Shown here piece by piece: positions 1 to 7,891 of a DNA stretch of 64,000 nt. The stretch lies in contig NZ_CABVHJ010000024.1 of the NCBI RefSeq assembly GCF_902497745.1, positions 3,068 to 67,067 on the forward strand. Reading direction: 5' to 3'. The DNA is from Pseudomonas fluorescens. Its GTDB lineage: Bacteria > Pseudomonadota > Gammaproteobacteria > Pseudomonadales > Pseudomonadaceae. Made by a program: the position numbers and the translations under genes. The notes below the pieces were generated by a model. It ran no database searches. It was not told the origin of the DNA and saw only the letters and a list, made by a program, of their open reading frames with translations. The first letter of the stretch is position 1; each line of letters starts with the position of its first letter.

Positions 1-1
1 G

Positions 2-1324
2 GTGATCGAACGTGCGGCAGCGGCATTCACCGCACTGTCGGCGGTGTCCGATGAGGCGATCAGCCAGTTTTTTGATCTCTTCGCACAACGTCTGGAAACC
101 CCGGACTGCTGGGCGCACATCGAAACCGCCAACCTTGCCGATATCGAACGGGCCAAGGCGCGCGGCCGCTCCACCACCCGGCTGCTCGCCGACGAGCGCA
201 TGCGCCGCGACATGATCGCCGGCCTGCGCGCCTGGCGAGATGCCGCCGCCACGCGCGGCAAAGTCATCAGCAGTGTCGAGCACGACGGCTGGAAGGTCGA
301 GCAAGTGGTTTCGCCGCTGGGCATCGTCGCGTTTGTCTTTGAAGGTCGGCCGAACGTGTTCGCCGACGCCGCCGGTGTTTTGCGCACCGGCAACACCGCT
401 GTGCTGCGTATCGGCAGCGATGCGTTGGGCACCGCGCAAGCCATCGTCACTCACGCGTTAAACCCGGCGTTGGCCGACGCTGGTTTGCCGGCCGGTGCGG
501 TGTCGTTGGTGGAAAGCGTCAATCATGCTGCCGGTTGGGCGATGTTCGCTGATCGACGTTTGTCGCTGGCGGTGGCGCGTGGTTCGGGTCGTGCGGTCAG
601 TCAGTTGGGCAGCATTGCCCAGCAGGCTGGCACCGCGGTCAGTCTGCATGGCACGGGGGGCGCGTGGTTGATCGCCGATCGTGATGCCGATGCGCAGCGC
701 TTTGCCGCAGTGGTGCGCAACTCGCTGGATCGCAAAGTGTGCAACACCCTCAACGTCTGTCTGATCCAGCGTGATCGCGCGGCGGAACTGGTGCCGTTGT
801 TTCTCGATGCGCTGCAACAGGCCGGTACTGCGCGTGGCCAGGGCTGCAAGCTGCACATTGTCGAAGGCAGCGAAAGTTACCTGTCGAGTGAGTGGCAGAA
901 CGCGACGGTCGAGGTTTATCGGACCGAGGGTTATCAGACTGAAGCGTTGGCTGAACCTTTGGCGGAGTCGGCGTTGGGCCGCGAGTGGGAATGGGAAGAA
1001 ACCCCGGAAGTCAGCCTGATGATCGTTGATGATCTGGATCAGGCGATTGCGCTCTTCAATCGTTACAGCCCGCAATTTACCGTGTCGTTGATCAGTGAAG
1101 ATGCCGCCGTGCAAGAGCTTTTCTACAACGCGGTGAATGCGCCGTTCGTGGGCAATGGCATTACCCGTTGGGTCGATGGACAGTATGCGTTGAACAAGCC
1201 GGAGCTGGGGCTTTCGAACTGGGAGAGCGGGCGCTTGTTTGCGCGCAGTGCGATTCTTTCGGGGGATGGCGTGTTCACTGTGCGCAGCCGCATGAGCCAG
1301 ATCGATCTCACAGTAAAACGCTGA
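2..1324 (+). CDS. ProA-like glutamate-5-semialdehyde/aldehyde dehydrogenase family protein (5' end at window edge)
   Basis: The protein (about 440 aa) resembles gamma-glutamyl phosphate reductase (ProA). It has the PLGIVAFVFEGRPNV segment of the nucleotide-binding domain near residue 105 and a catalytic-cysteine region RKVCNTLNVCLI near residue 247, matching the VCN motif of ProA. ProA reduces glutamyl-5-phosphate to glutamate-5-semialdehyde in proline synthesis. The C-terminus (RMSQIDLTVKR) does not look like a housekeeping ProA tail, so this may be a paralogue with another aldehyde or acyl-phosphate substrate. The first codon read is GTG at base 2; the true start could lie upstream of the window. 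No proB-like partner is visible. Family assignment is firm, exact substrate is not. Confidence 0.75.
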   Translation: MIERAAAAFTALSAVSDEAISQFFDLFAQRLETPDCWAHIETANLADIERAKARGRSTTRLLADERMRRDMIAGLRAWRDAAATRGKVISSVEHDGWKVEQVVSPLGIVAFVFEGRPNVFADAAGVLRTGNTAVLRIGSDALGTAQAIVTHALNPALADAGLPAGAVSLVESVNHAAGWAMFADRRLSLAVARGSGRAVSQLGSIAQQAGTAVSLHGTGGAWLIADRDADAQRFAAVVRNSLDRKVCNTLNVCLIQRDRAAELVPLFLDALQQAGTARGQGCKLHIVEGSESYLSSEWQNATVEVYRTEGYQTEALAEPLAESALGREWEWEETPEVSLMIVDDLDQAIALFNRYSPQFTVSLISEDAAVQELFYNAVNAPFVGNGITRWVDGQYALNKPELGLSNWESGRLFARSAILSGDGVFTVRSRMSQIDLTVKR

Positions 1325-1337
1325 TCTGGCGGACAAC

Positions 1338-1369
1338 GATCGTTCCCATGCTCCGGCGTGGGAACGATC
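1338..1369. repeat. Palindromic repeat, GTTCCCA/TGGGAAC type, between convergent genes
   Basis: GATCGTTCCCA and TGGGAACGATC form an 11-bp inverted repeat around a short GC loop. It sits between the convergent ends of the ProA-like gene and the carbonic anhydrase gene. Repeats of this kind are common between genes in P. fluorescens-group genomes, and it could act as a bidirectional transcription barrier. Confidence 0.6.
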
Positions 1370-1375
1370 AGTTGC

Positions 1376-2035
1376 TCAGGCTGCGTGGGTGGTCTGTGCG
1401 TGGATCGCGCAAGTCGCCGGTTGCTCGGCCAGCGGCACAAACGTACGGCGGTCCGAGGACAGCGCATCGACCGAGCCGGTCTCGATGTCATACACCCAGC
1501 CATGCAGGTTCAACAGGCCTTTCTCCTGAGCCAGACGCACGCTCGGGTGGGTCTGAATGTTCGCCAGTTGCGCGATCACGTTCTCGCGCACCATCGAGCT
1601 CAACTTCGCCGCGTCATTGGCATGTGGCCGCGCCTCGTTAACCACTTTCGCCGACTCGGCATGCTGCAGCCAGCCGCTGACCGCAGGTAAGTGATCCATG
1701 CATTTGCACTTCGCGATCGCGGTCATCGCGCCGCAGTCAGAATGCCCGCAGATGACAATGTCGGTCACGCCAAGCACCGCCACCGCATATTCCACCGTTG
1801 CCGAAACACCGCCCGGGTGCGGGCTGTAGGACGGCACGATATTGCCAGCGTTACGGATCACGAACAGCTCGCCGGGTTCTTGTTGGGTCAGCAGTTCCGG
1901 CACGACCCGGCTGTCGGAACAGGTGATGAACAAGGTGCCGGGCTGTTGCGTGGTCGCCAGGTGTTTGAACAATTCGGTGCGTTGCGGGAACGCTTCGCTC
2001 TGGAATTTCAGGAAGCCATCAATCAGGTTTTTCAT
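1376..2035 (-). CDS. cynT: Beta-class carbonic anhydrase of the cyanate operon
   Basis: A 219-aa beta-carbonic anhydrase. The zinc and active-site residues are visible: C39, D41 and R43 in CSDSR, and H98 and C101 in HSDC. It interconverts CO2 and bicarbonate. In cyanate metabolism it returns bicarbonate, which cyanase consumes, and limits CO2 loss. It is the last gene of a leftward unit after cynS and a small DUF2790 gene, so the role as CynT follows from context as well as from sequence. The ATG start at 2035 follows a GAGGACAACACC leader with a usable Shine-Dalgarno. Length is normal for the family. Confidence 0.92.
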   Translation of the reverse strand: MKNLIDGFLKFQSEAFPQRTELFKHLATTQQPGTLFITCSDSRVVPELLTQQEPGELFVIRNAGNIVPSYSPHPGGVSATVEYAVAVLGVTDIVICGHSDCGAMTAIAKCKCMDHLPAVSGWLQHAESAKVVNEARPHANDAAKLSSMVRENVIAQLANIQTHPSVRLAQEKGLLNLHGWVYDIETGSVDALSSDRRTFVPLAEQPATCAIHAQTTHAA

Positions 2036-2047
2036 GGTGTTGTCCTC

Positions 2048-2284
2048 TCAGTTCGAGCAACCGCTGCCGAATTCGCTGTATTGAAGAATGTGTTTGCCGC
2101 CGTGGCTGTCCAGATACGTCATCTCCACCGGCACCACGCCACACACATCGGCAACCGGGGTAATGCTCAGCACTTGGGCGATATCCAGTGGCATGCCGTA
2201 GCGGTAGGCGACGGCCTCGTCAGCGGCAGATGCCTGGGCGTAAACGCCGCCAAGCAGGGCCAGAATCAACAGAATTTTTTGCAT
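2048..2284 (-). CDS. Small exported DUF2790 protein inside the cyanate operon
   Basis: A 78-aa protein with an N-terminal signal peptide (MQKILLILALLGGVYAQASA) and a mature part typical of the Pseudomonas DUF2790 family (YRYGMPLDIAQVLSI, two cysteines, CGVVPVEMTYLDS). The function of the family is unknown. The mature protein is probably periplasmic. It lies between cynS and cynT on the same strand with only 12 bp to cynT, so it is very likely co-transcribed. Whether it has any role in cyanate use cannot be told from sequence. Confidence 0.8.
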   Translation of the reverse strand: MQKILLILALLGGVYAQASAADEAVAYRYGMPLDIAQVLSITPVADVCGVVPVEMTYLDSHGGKHILQYSEFGSGCSN

Positions 2285-2365
2285 GGGGCAGCCTCCAGAT
2301 GTGTTGGGTGACGGGTAGCCATTTGAGGTGTGTTGGCCCGCACGCAGGGGGCGGGCCGCTGCGGA

Positions 2366-2833
2366 TCAGAACGGACGCAGGGGCAGGAACTTGCCGTCGA
2401 GGGTGACTACAGCGCGGGAGCCGCCTTCCGGGTCTTCGACTTTCTTGATGTCGAGTTTGAAGTTGATCGCGCTGATGATGCCGTCGCCGAACTGCTCGTG
2501 AACCAGCGCTTTGAGGGTGGTGCCGTAGATCTGGATCATCTCGTGGAAGCGGTAGATGGTCGGGTCGGTCGGCACGCCGCTGAGGCTGCCACGCAGGGGG
2601 ATGATCTGCATCGCCGCGACGTCGTCAGCGCTCAATTCCAGCTTGTCTCCGACCACTTGGGCAGCGCTTTCCGGCAGTGGATGCTGGCCGAGCAGGGCAG
2701 CGGTGACGTACGCCAGGCTCAGGCCGGTGCCGTCGGCCAGATCCTGCCATGACAGATCTTTGCGAGCCTTGGCGTCGAGAATGCGGGTGGTCAGGGCCAG
2801 GCTGGTGTCGTTGTAGGCGTGGGACTGTTGCAT
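2366..2833 (-). CDS. cynS: Cyanate hydratase (cyanase)
   Basis: A 155-aa protein that matches cyanase along its whole length: an N-terminal helical domain and a C-terminal domain with the catalytic trio R95, E98 and S121 (E. coli R96, E99, S122) in YRFHEMIQIYG and GIISAIN. Cyanase decomposes cyanate with bicarbonate to ammonia and CO2 in the cytoplasm, and works as a decamer. It is the first gene of the leftward cyn unit. The LysR gene on the other side of the promoter region is its expected activator. An AGGAGTG Shine-Dalgarno precedes the ATG. Confidence 0.96.
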   Translation of the reverse strand: MQQSHAYNDTSLALTTRILDAKARKDLSWQDLADGTGLSLAYVTAALLGQHPLPESAAQVVGDKLELSADDVAAMQIIPLRGSLSGVPTDPTIYRFHEMIQIYGTTLKALVHEQFGDGIISAINFKLDIKKVEDPEGGSRAVVTLDGKFLPLRPF

Positions 2834-2910
2834 GGTGTCACTCCTTTCAGGGGTTGGCTTGCTGTGTGGGATTGATCTTCTGCCGATTCATTCATAGCGT
2901 CCAAGACCGA

Positions 2911-2930
2911 TATACAATGCTTTGCATAAG
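2911..2930. promoter_or_regulatory. Putative CynR operator in the cynR-cynS intergenic region
   Basis: TATACAATGCTTTGCATAAG contains the dyad ATGC-TTT-GCAT with the T-N11-A style typical of LysR-type sites. It lies close to the cynR start and upstream of cynS, as expected for a shared operator. Evidence is the dyad and position only. Confidence 0.4.
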
Positions 2931-2954
2931 TCCTGCCTATAGATGGTGATTCCC

Positions 2955-3842
2955 ATGCTGCTGCGACATTTGCGTTATCTGCTGGCTGTTGCCGATCACG
3001 GCGGCTTCACCCGGGCTGCCGAAGCGTTGCATGTGTCGCAGCCGACCCTGTCGCAGCAGATTCGCCAGCTGGAAGAAACCCTGGGGGTGAACCTGTTTGA
3101 TCGCACTTCGCGCACGGTCAAACCGACGGATGCCGGCGTGGCCTACATCGAATGTGCGCGGCGGGTGCTGGTTGAGCTGGAGGCGGGCAAGCGCGCGTTG
3201 CATGACGTGAAGGATTTGTCTCGCGGGACGTTGCGTCTGGCGATGACGCCGACATTCATGGCCTATCTGGTCGGGCCGTTGGTGCGCGACTTTGCCGCGC
3301 GGTACCCGGGGATTCATCTGCAGATTTTCGAGCTGTCGATGGATGACATTGAGGCGGGGCTGGCGGATGACTCGCTGGATATTGCGATTGCGTTTACGCC
3401 GGTACGCAGCGCCGATATCGAATGCATTCCGGCGTTTACCGAAACGCTGGGGATCATGGTCGGGCGTGAGCATCCGCTGTATGACAGTCGCTCAATGCTG
3501 ACGCCGGAAGATATCGCGTCATTGGATTTCGCTTTGTTGGCGCCGGACTTCATCACGCGGTTATCGGTGGATGAGTATTTTCGCCAGCAAGGGATTACGC
3601 CGCAGGTGCGGATCGAGGTGAATTCGGTGAGTACGTTGCTGGAAGTGGTGCGTTGTTCGCCGATGGCGACGATGTTGCCGCAGGCGATTGCGACTGAGGA
3701 CCGGGCGTTGCACCGATTGCGCGTGGAGAGTGAAGCGCCGCAGCGTGGGGCGGCGTTGTTGCGGCGGCGCAATAATTATCACAGTGCGGCGGCGGTGGCG
3801 TTTGTGGAATTGGTGTTGGACATGGGAAGCCCCTCACCCTAA
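2955..3842 (+). CDS. cynR: LysR-type transcriptional activator of the cyanate genes
   Basis: A 295-aa LysR regulator. The N-terminal winged helix reads LLRHLRYLLAVADHGGFTR followed by AAEALHVSQPTLSQQIRQLE, very close to E. coli CynR, and is followed by a LysR substrate-binding domain. An in-frame ATG lies 12 bp upstream, but the start at 2955 aligns with the CynR family. CynR senses cyanate and activates cynTS, so divergence from cynS fits. The stop codon lies inside the head of the repeat array that follows, which suggests that the array inserted at, or reshaped, the 3' end of the gene. Confidence 0.88.
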   Translation: MLLRHLRYLLAVADHGGFTRAAEALHVSQPTLSQQIRQLEETLGVNLFDRTSRTVKPTDAGVAYIECARRVLVELEAGKRALHDVKDLSRGTLRLAMTPTFMAYLVGPLVRDFAARYPGIHLQIFELSMDDIEAGLADDSLDIAIAFTPVRSADIECIPAFTETLGIMVGREHPLYDSRSMLTPEDIASLDFALLAPDFITRLSVDEYFRQQGITPQVRIEVNSVSTLLEVVRCSPMATMLPQAIATEDRALHRLRVESEAPQRGAALLRRRNNYHSAAAVAFVELVLDMGSPSP

Positions 3843-4185
3843 CCCTCTCCCAGTGGGAGAGGGGACTGACCGAGTTGCTTGGGCGATTTACGCCGACCTG
3901 AGAAACCTGAGCCAAACTCTGGTTCTGAAAACACTATAAATCGGCTCCCTATCCCTCGGCAGAGGGGACTGACCGAGGTGTTTGTGCAATTTACGCCGAC
4001 CTGAAATTTTTGAGCCGAGCCAAAATTTTGAGCGCAGCACAAACCGGTTCCCTCTCCCTCGGCAGAGAGGAATGACCGAGGTGTTTGTGCAATTTACGCC
4101 GACCTGAAATTTTTGAGCCGAACTAAAATTTTGAGCGCAGCACAAATCGGCTCCCTCTCCCTCGGGAGAGGGCTGGGGTGAGGGG
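3831..4185. repeat. Tandem array of about three 103-bp units with inverted-like ends
   Basis: The array begins CCCTCACCCTAACCCTCTCCC-like and ends GGGAGAGGGCTGGGGTGAGG-like, which is the approximate reverse complement. Between the ends a unit of 103 bp (GACCGAG at 3868, 3971 and 4074; each with TTTACGCCGACCTGA) is repeated, the last two copies most alike. It carries no convincing gene. A related array with a different internal unit lies near 9.3-9.6 kb. Confidence 0.8.
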
Positions 4186-4226
4186 CTACAATTCCAGTCA
4201 CGCCAAATCAATGCAAGCAAACAAAA

Positions 4227-4259
4227 AAAGGCCTGCTTCCGTTAAGGAAGCAGGCCTTT
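4227..4259 (-). terminator. Rho-independent terminator
   Basis: AAAGGCCTGCTTCC and GGAAGCAGGCCTTT form a perfect 14-bp stem with a 5-nt loop. Read leftward it ends in a run of seven U, so it mainly serves the leftward gene 4279-4608. Confidence 0.9.
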
Positions 4260-4278
4260 CAATTATTTAATGACTAAC

Positions 4279-4608
4279 TCAGCAGAACCGATCAATCACC
4301 CGAACTTCATTGTTGTTCTGCATCGAATCCCACGCCTGTTTCAGCGTTTGCAGAACATTACCGATGAAGTCCTTGTCGGCCGCAGCCTTCTTGCCAACAT
4401 AACCGTGGCCGCGACGGTACATCTTCAGGCGGGCCAGCAGGTTCTGATGGTTGCGGTCAAATTCGTCTTCGTCAGCATGGGTCGCCAGGCAGTCGATATG
4501 CACCTGCCCCGACTTGCTGATCCACAGAATGTGGCTGTCGTGGCTGTCTTTCTGCGCCGCGAACATACGAGCCAGTTCTTCGATAGTCGGTTGATTGTTC
4601 AGATTCAT
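4279..4608 (-). CDS. Conserved hypothetical protein, 109 aa
   Basis: I do not recognise a named domain. The protein is soluble, without signal peptide or membrane segment, and mixed in charge (LNNQPTIEELARMFAAQKDS at the N-terminus, one Trp in ILWISKSGQVHIDC). The ATG follows a clear AGGGGCAAT-type ribosome site, codon use is that of the host, and a strong terminator lies directly downstream. It is therefore a real, singly transcribed gene. It resembles uncharacterised proteins seen across Pseudomonas. Function unknown. Confidence 0.72.
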   Translation of the reverse strand: MNLNNQPTIEELARMFAAQKDSHDSHILWISKSGQVHIDCLATHADEDEFDRNHQNLLARLKMYRRGHGYVGKKAAADKDFIGNVLQTLKQAWDSMQNNNEVRVIDRFC

Positions 4609-5118
4609 GATATTGCCCCTTGACCAGTCTGGTGATCTTTCAAAGTTGATTCGCTAATACAGGTAGCCCATCGGTTAGTTGATCCCTGGCACCGAAACCA
4701 GGACGTCAGCGCTCGCCCGTGGAAAGTACGGGGTCGTGCATCTGTTGCATGTAGTCGTGTTGAATAACTGCTACGCAATAGCGTCACAACGAGGAGAAGC
4801 AGCGAAAACCGGGAGGCTCCTTGACGACATTTACCGTGTCGACCACAAGCGTCTTGAGAATTTTCGCCAGCGCTTCTCGTCCTTGTACTGGACGTTCAGG
4901 CCAGGTCAGCTTCTTCAATCTGCCTTGTGGGCAGCGTGTATCCGGAAAAAACAACTCGGCGGTCAGACGAGTTTGCTCAAGCGTGTTACCGATGTTCCCG
5001 ATCGGGGAACGTCTTCATCATGCAAAAGCAAAACGATGCCGTCAACGGTTTTGTAGTGATTATTTTTACTCACTACATATTGTCGGACAAAGCTGTTTTG
5101 GAATGAGAAAGAATCCGT
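4609..5118. other. Intergenic stretch without a supported gene
   Basis: About 510 bp. I see two small dyads, GTTCCC-GATC-GGGAAC-like near 4993-5010 and GTAGTGA...TCACTAC near 5055-5078. A 125-codon rightward open frame spans it but has no ribosome site and an unlikely composition. Nothing else is supported. Confidence 0.6.
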
Positions 5119-5622
5119 TCAGGCAACGGAAAAAGGCGTGCGCAGCACGTAGAAGGTGCACGGATAACCGTCTACTTCGCGCTGCTGCAGGGTGAAGTGG
5201 CCGTCGCTCAATAACGGAATCAGCCTGGCCCAGAAGCGCTGCGCCGGCAGGTTGGCGTCGATATGGAAAATCTGCCATTGACCGGGGATCTGGCTCAAGA
5301 GGGCAGAGACGACAAACTGCGCGACGCCTTGGCCACGAAAGCGTCGTGCGATGAAGAAGTAGCCAATGTTGTGTTCGGCGCCGGCGACGTGGGTTTCGTT
5401 ATCGACGGTCACGAAACCGGCCAGTTCGCCGTCGACCTGAATCAGAAATGGTTGGGTGGCCGGGTGGCGCCAGTAGTCGATTTTCGGCTGAATGGAGAAG
5501 AAACCATGCGGAGCGAGCTTCAGCGGCAGCCATTCGCTGAAGTCGTACATGTAGAACTGTATGAGGTTTTCGATGATCTCCAGCTCATCGCGCTGAGCGG
5601 GGTGCAGTTCGATATTGGCCAT
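5119..5622 (-). CDS. GNAT-family N-acetyltransferase
   Basis: A 167-aa protein with the GNAT fold. Motif A reads YFFIARRFRGQGVAQFVVSA, with the R/Q-x-x-G-x-G/A acetyl-CoA pyrophosphate loop (RGQGVA). The N-terminal part (IENLIQFYMYDFSEWLP) is typical of a Pseudomonas subfamily with unknown substrate. The ATG at 5622 was chosen because it is preceded by AGGAA at a good distance; an upstream in-frame start at 5661 would add a non-conserved leader. It lies 48 bp downstream of topB on the same strand and could be co-transcribed. Confidence 0.85.
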   Translation of the reverse strand: MANIELHPAQRDELEIIENLIQFYMYDFSEWLPLKLAPHGFFSIQPKIDYWRHPATQPFLIQVDGELAGFVTVDNETHVAGAEHNIGYFFIARRFRGQGVAQFVVSALLSQIPGQWQIFHIDANLPAQRFWARLIPLLSDGHFTLQQREVDGYPCTFYVLRTPFSVA

Positions 5623-5670
5623 GCGCCGGGTTCCTGAAAGTGCTGAGCCTTGCAGAAACACTAGCGGGTT

Positions 5671-7614
5671 TTATTTGCCTGCCGGTTTCGCTGTGCGTTT
5701 TGTTGTGCCCGTGGTTTTGCTGCGGGTCGATTTACGTTTCTTCTTCCACGGTGCCGCGGCTTTACCGGCCGGTGGCGGGCCGCTGATGGTCAGGCTGAGG
5801 CTGGAGCAGCGCGTCACCTGTTTGCTCATCCATGCCGCTTGTTTGGTGACGAACTCTTCAAGACTCATTTCGCCGCTTTGCACCATGTCCAGCGCCTGCT
5901 CCCAGATCGCCGTGGTGCCGGGGTCGGCAATCGCCCGTGGCACCGCGTCGATCAGGCTGAACGCAGCCGGGGTGGCGGCGAGAGCCTTGCCGTTTTTCAC
6001 CAGATAGCCACGGTCAATCAAACCCTGAATGATCGACGCGCGGGTGGCTTCGGTGCCGATGCCGGTGGTGTCCTTGAGTTTCTGTTTGAGCAGTGGATCC
6101 TCGACCAGTTTGGCGACGTTTTTCATCGCCTTGATCAGATCGCCCTCGGTGTAGGGTTTCGGTGGTTGCGTCCACAAATCCTTGAGCTTCACAGCGGCGA
6201 TGGCGCATTCGACGCCTTGGCTAAGGGCCGGCAAGGTTTGCGGTGCGGGTGCTTCGCGGCCCTTCGCCGCTGCCAGCGCTTCGGGCAGAGCACGCTTCCA
6301 CCCCGGTTCGATGATCTGCTTGCCCACTGCGCGCAAGGCTTCACCAGCGCAATCGAAATCAGCCTGGGTGCGATCGTATTCGTGATTGGGCAGGAACTGC
6401 GCCAGATAGCGTGCGCGGATCAGCGTATAGACCGCGCGATGCTTGCCGCTCAGGCGTTCAAGATTCTTCGCAGCAGCGGTAGGGATGATGCCGTGGTGCG
6501 CGCTGACCTTGGCGTCGTTCCATGCCCGGGATTTGCTTTGCGGCTCCAGAAACCCGTTGAGCGCTTCAAGGCCCGGATCTGCCTGCCGCAACGCGGCGAG
6601 AATCCCCGGCGCCTCGCTGTGCTGGCTCAGCGGCAAGTAGCCACAATCACTGCGCGGGTAAGTGATGACTTTGTAGGTTTCGTAGAGTGCCTGGGCGATG
6701 TCGAGGGTTTCCTGCGCGCCGAGGCCAAGTTTCTTCGAGCAGACTTCCTGCAAGGTGCCGAGATCGAAGGGCAGGGGCGCCACTTCGCGCATGCGCTCGG
6801 TTTTCAGCTTGACCACCCGGGCACTCGCAGCGCTGCTGATCGCAGCCGCCGCTTGCTGGGCCAGCGCCTGATTCAGACAGCGATCCTGATCGTCACAGAC
6901 ATCCGACGGCGCCCGCCACTGCGCGGTAAACGGGATGCCGTTGTGCAACAGATCGACATCGATCGCCCAAAACGGCACTGGCACGAAATCGGCGATGCTG
7001 CGGTCGCGATCCACCACCAGTCGCAAGGTCGGCGTCTGCACCCGGCCAACCGGCAACACCCCTTGATAACCCGATTGACGCCCCAGCAGCGTGAACAGCC
7101 GACTCATGTTCATGCCGATCAGCCAATCCGCCCGCGAGCGGCCCAGCGCCGAGTGATACAGGCTGAAGGTTTCGGCACCCGGTTTCAGCGCGGCCAGGGC
7201 CTTGCGGATCGAGGCTTCGTCCAGCGCCGACAGCCACAAGCGGCGGATCGGCCCGCGATAACGACAGTGTTCGACCAGTTCCCGGGCGATCATCTCGCCC
7301 TCACGGTCGGCGTCGGTGGCGATGATCAGTTCGCTGGCCTCGCCGAGCAGGCGCTTGACCGCTTTGTACTGGCTGGCGGTGCGCGGCTTGACGGTCATTT
7401 TCCACTTGTCCGGAATGATCGGCAGATCGGCCAGTACCCAGCGCTTGTAGCGCGCGTCATAGGCATCCGGCGGCGCGGTTTCGAGCAAGTGGCCGATGCA
7501 CCAGGTCACCGTGACGTCCGTTCCCAGCCAGCAACCGTCGCCCCGACGCCTGGCGCCGAGCACGGCCGCAATGTCTTTGGCCTGGGAGGGTTTTTCACAG
7601 AGGTACAGCCGCAT
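5671..7614 (-). CDS. topB: DNA topoisomerase III (type IA)
   Basis: A 647-aa type IA topoisomerase. The Toprim domain has E7 in CEKPSQA and D101/D103 in TDADREGE. The catalytic tyrosine is Y319 in ITYPRSDCGYLP. GYQGVLPVGRVQTP is the family signature. The C-terminus is a basic tail (KKKRKSTRSK) rather than zinc fingers, as in TopB. It relaxes and decatenates single-stranded or nicked DNA, mainly resolving replication and recombination intermediates. The ATG at 7614 gives the family N-terminus MRLYLCEKPSQ; an ATG three codons upstream is less likely. A LexA-like palindrome lies about 70 bp upstream. Confidence 0.95.
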   Translation of the reverse strand: MRLYLCEKPSQAKDIAAVLGARRRGDGCWLGTDVTVTWCIGHLLETAPPDAYDARYKRWVLADLPIIPDKWKMTVKPRTASQYKAVKRLLGEASELIIATDADREGEMIARELVEHCRYRGPIRRLWLSALDEASIRKALAALKPGAETFSLYHSALGRSRADWLIGMNMSRLFTLLGRQSGYQGVLPVGRVQTPTLRLVVDRDRSIADFVPVPFWAIDVDLLHNGIPFTAQWRAPSDVCDDQDRCLNQALAQQAAAAISSAASARVVKLKTERMREVAPLPFDLGTLQEVCSKKLGLGAQETLDIAQALYETYKVITYPRSDCGYLPLSQHSEAPGILAALRQADPGLEALNGFLEPQSKSRAWNDAKVSAHHGIIPTAAAKNLERLSGKHRAVYTLIRARYLAQFLPNHEYDRTQADFDCAGEALRAVGKQIIEPGWKRALPEALAAAKGREAPAPQTLPALSQGVECAIAAVKLKDLWTQPPKPYTEGDLIKAMKNVAKLVEDPLLKQKLKDTTGIGTEATRASIIQGLIDRGYLVKNGKALAATPAAFSLIDAVPRAIADPGTTAIWEQALDMVQSGEMSLEEFVTKQAAWMSKQVTRCSSLSLTISGPPPAGKAAAPWKKKRKSTRSKTTGTTKRTAKPAGK

Positions 7615-7680
7615 AACCACCATCGTCGATCAAGGTCGGAACAGGTGCACAGAATGGCCGCACTTGGCGTCAGGGGCAAC

Positions 7681-7708
7681 TTTTATCTGTATGGATATAC
7701 AGATAAAA
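7681..7708. promoter_or_regulatory. Perfect palindrome containing a LexA (SOS) box consensus
   Basis: Arms TTTTATCTGTAT and ATACAGATAAAA are exact inverse complements around GGAT. The centre, CTGTATGGATATACAG (7687-7702), fits the gamma-proteobacterial LexA consensus CTGT-N8-ACAG. It lies 73 bp upstream of topB and 184 bp upstream of the protease gene on the other side. The nearer target is topB. Confidence 0.65.
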
Positions 7709-7891
7709 AGCATTGCAGCAGGTGACGGGTAATACAGGGACGCAGGCCGGGCTATCGAGAAATTGATTAGCGCCCGGTATGCGCCTGTGTCAGGTTTTTC
7801 GGCGATTCACACACGCGAGTGACAGGACGGTCTCGCCAGAAGATCGCCGTGGTCTGTCGACACTGACTACTCAGAAACAAGGAAGTCCATC

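Noticed and set aside
458..1336. Leftward 292-codon frame opposite the ProA-like gene
   Set aside because: Shadow of a conserved dehydrogenase gene, no recognisable domain.
3831..4185. Possible CRISPR-like array
   Set aside because: Units are 103 bp and nearly identical throughout; there are no variable spacers of uniform length and no cas genes.
4679..5056. Rightward 125-codon frame in the gap before the GNAT gene
   Set aside because: No ribosome site, no domain, atypical composition.
7687..7702. The palindrome as terminator for the leftward or rightward genes
   Set aside because: It stands upstream of both flanking genes, so the operator explanation is better.
5839..7725. Rightward 628-codon open frame opposite topB
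   Set aside because: Antisense of a well-conserved topoisomerase III gene; composition (His-, Arg-, Gln-rich) is that of a GC-driven shadow frame and no domain is visible.
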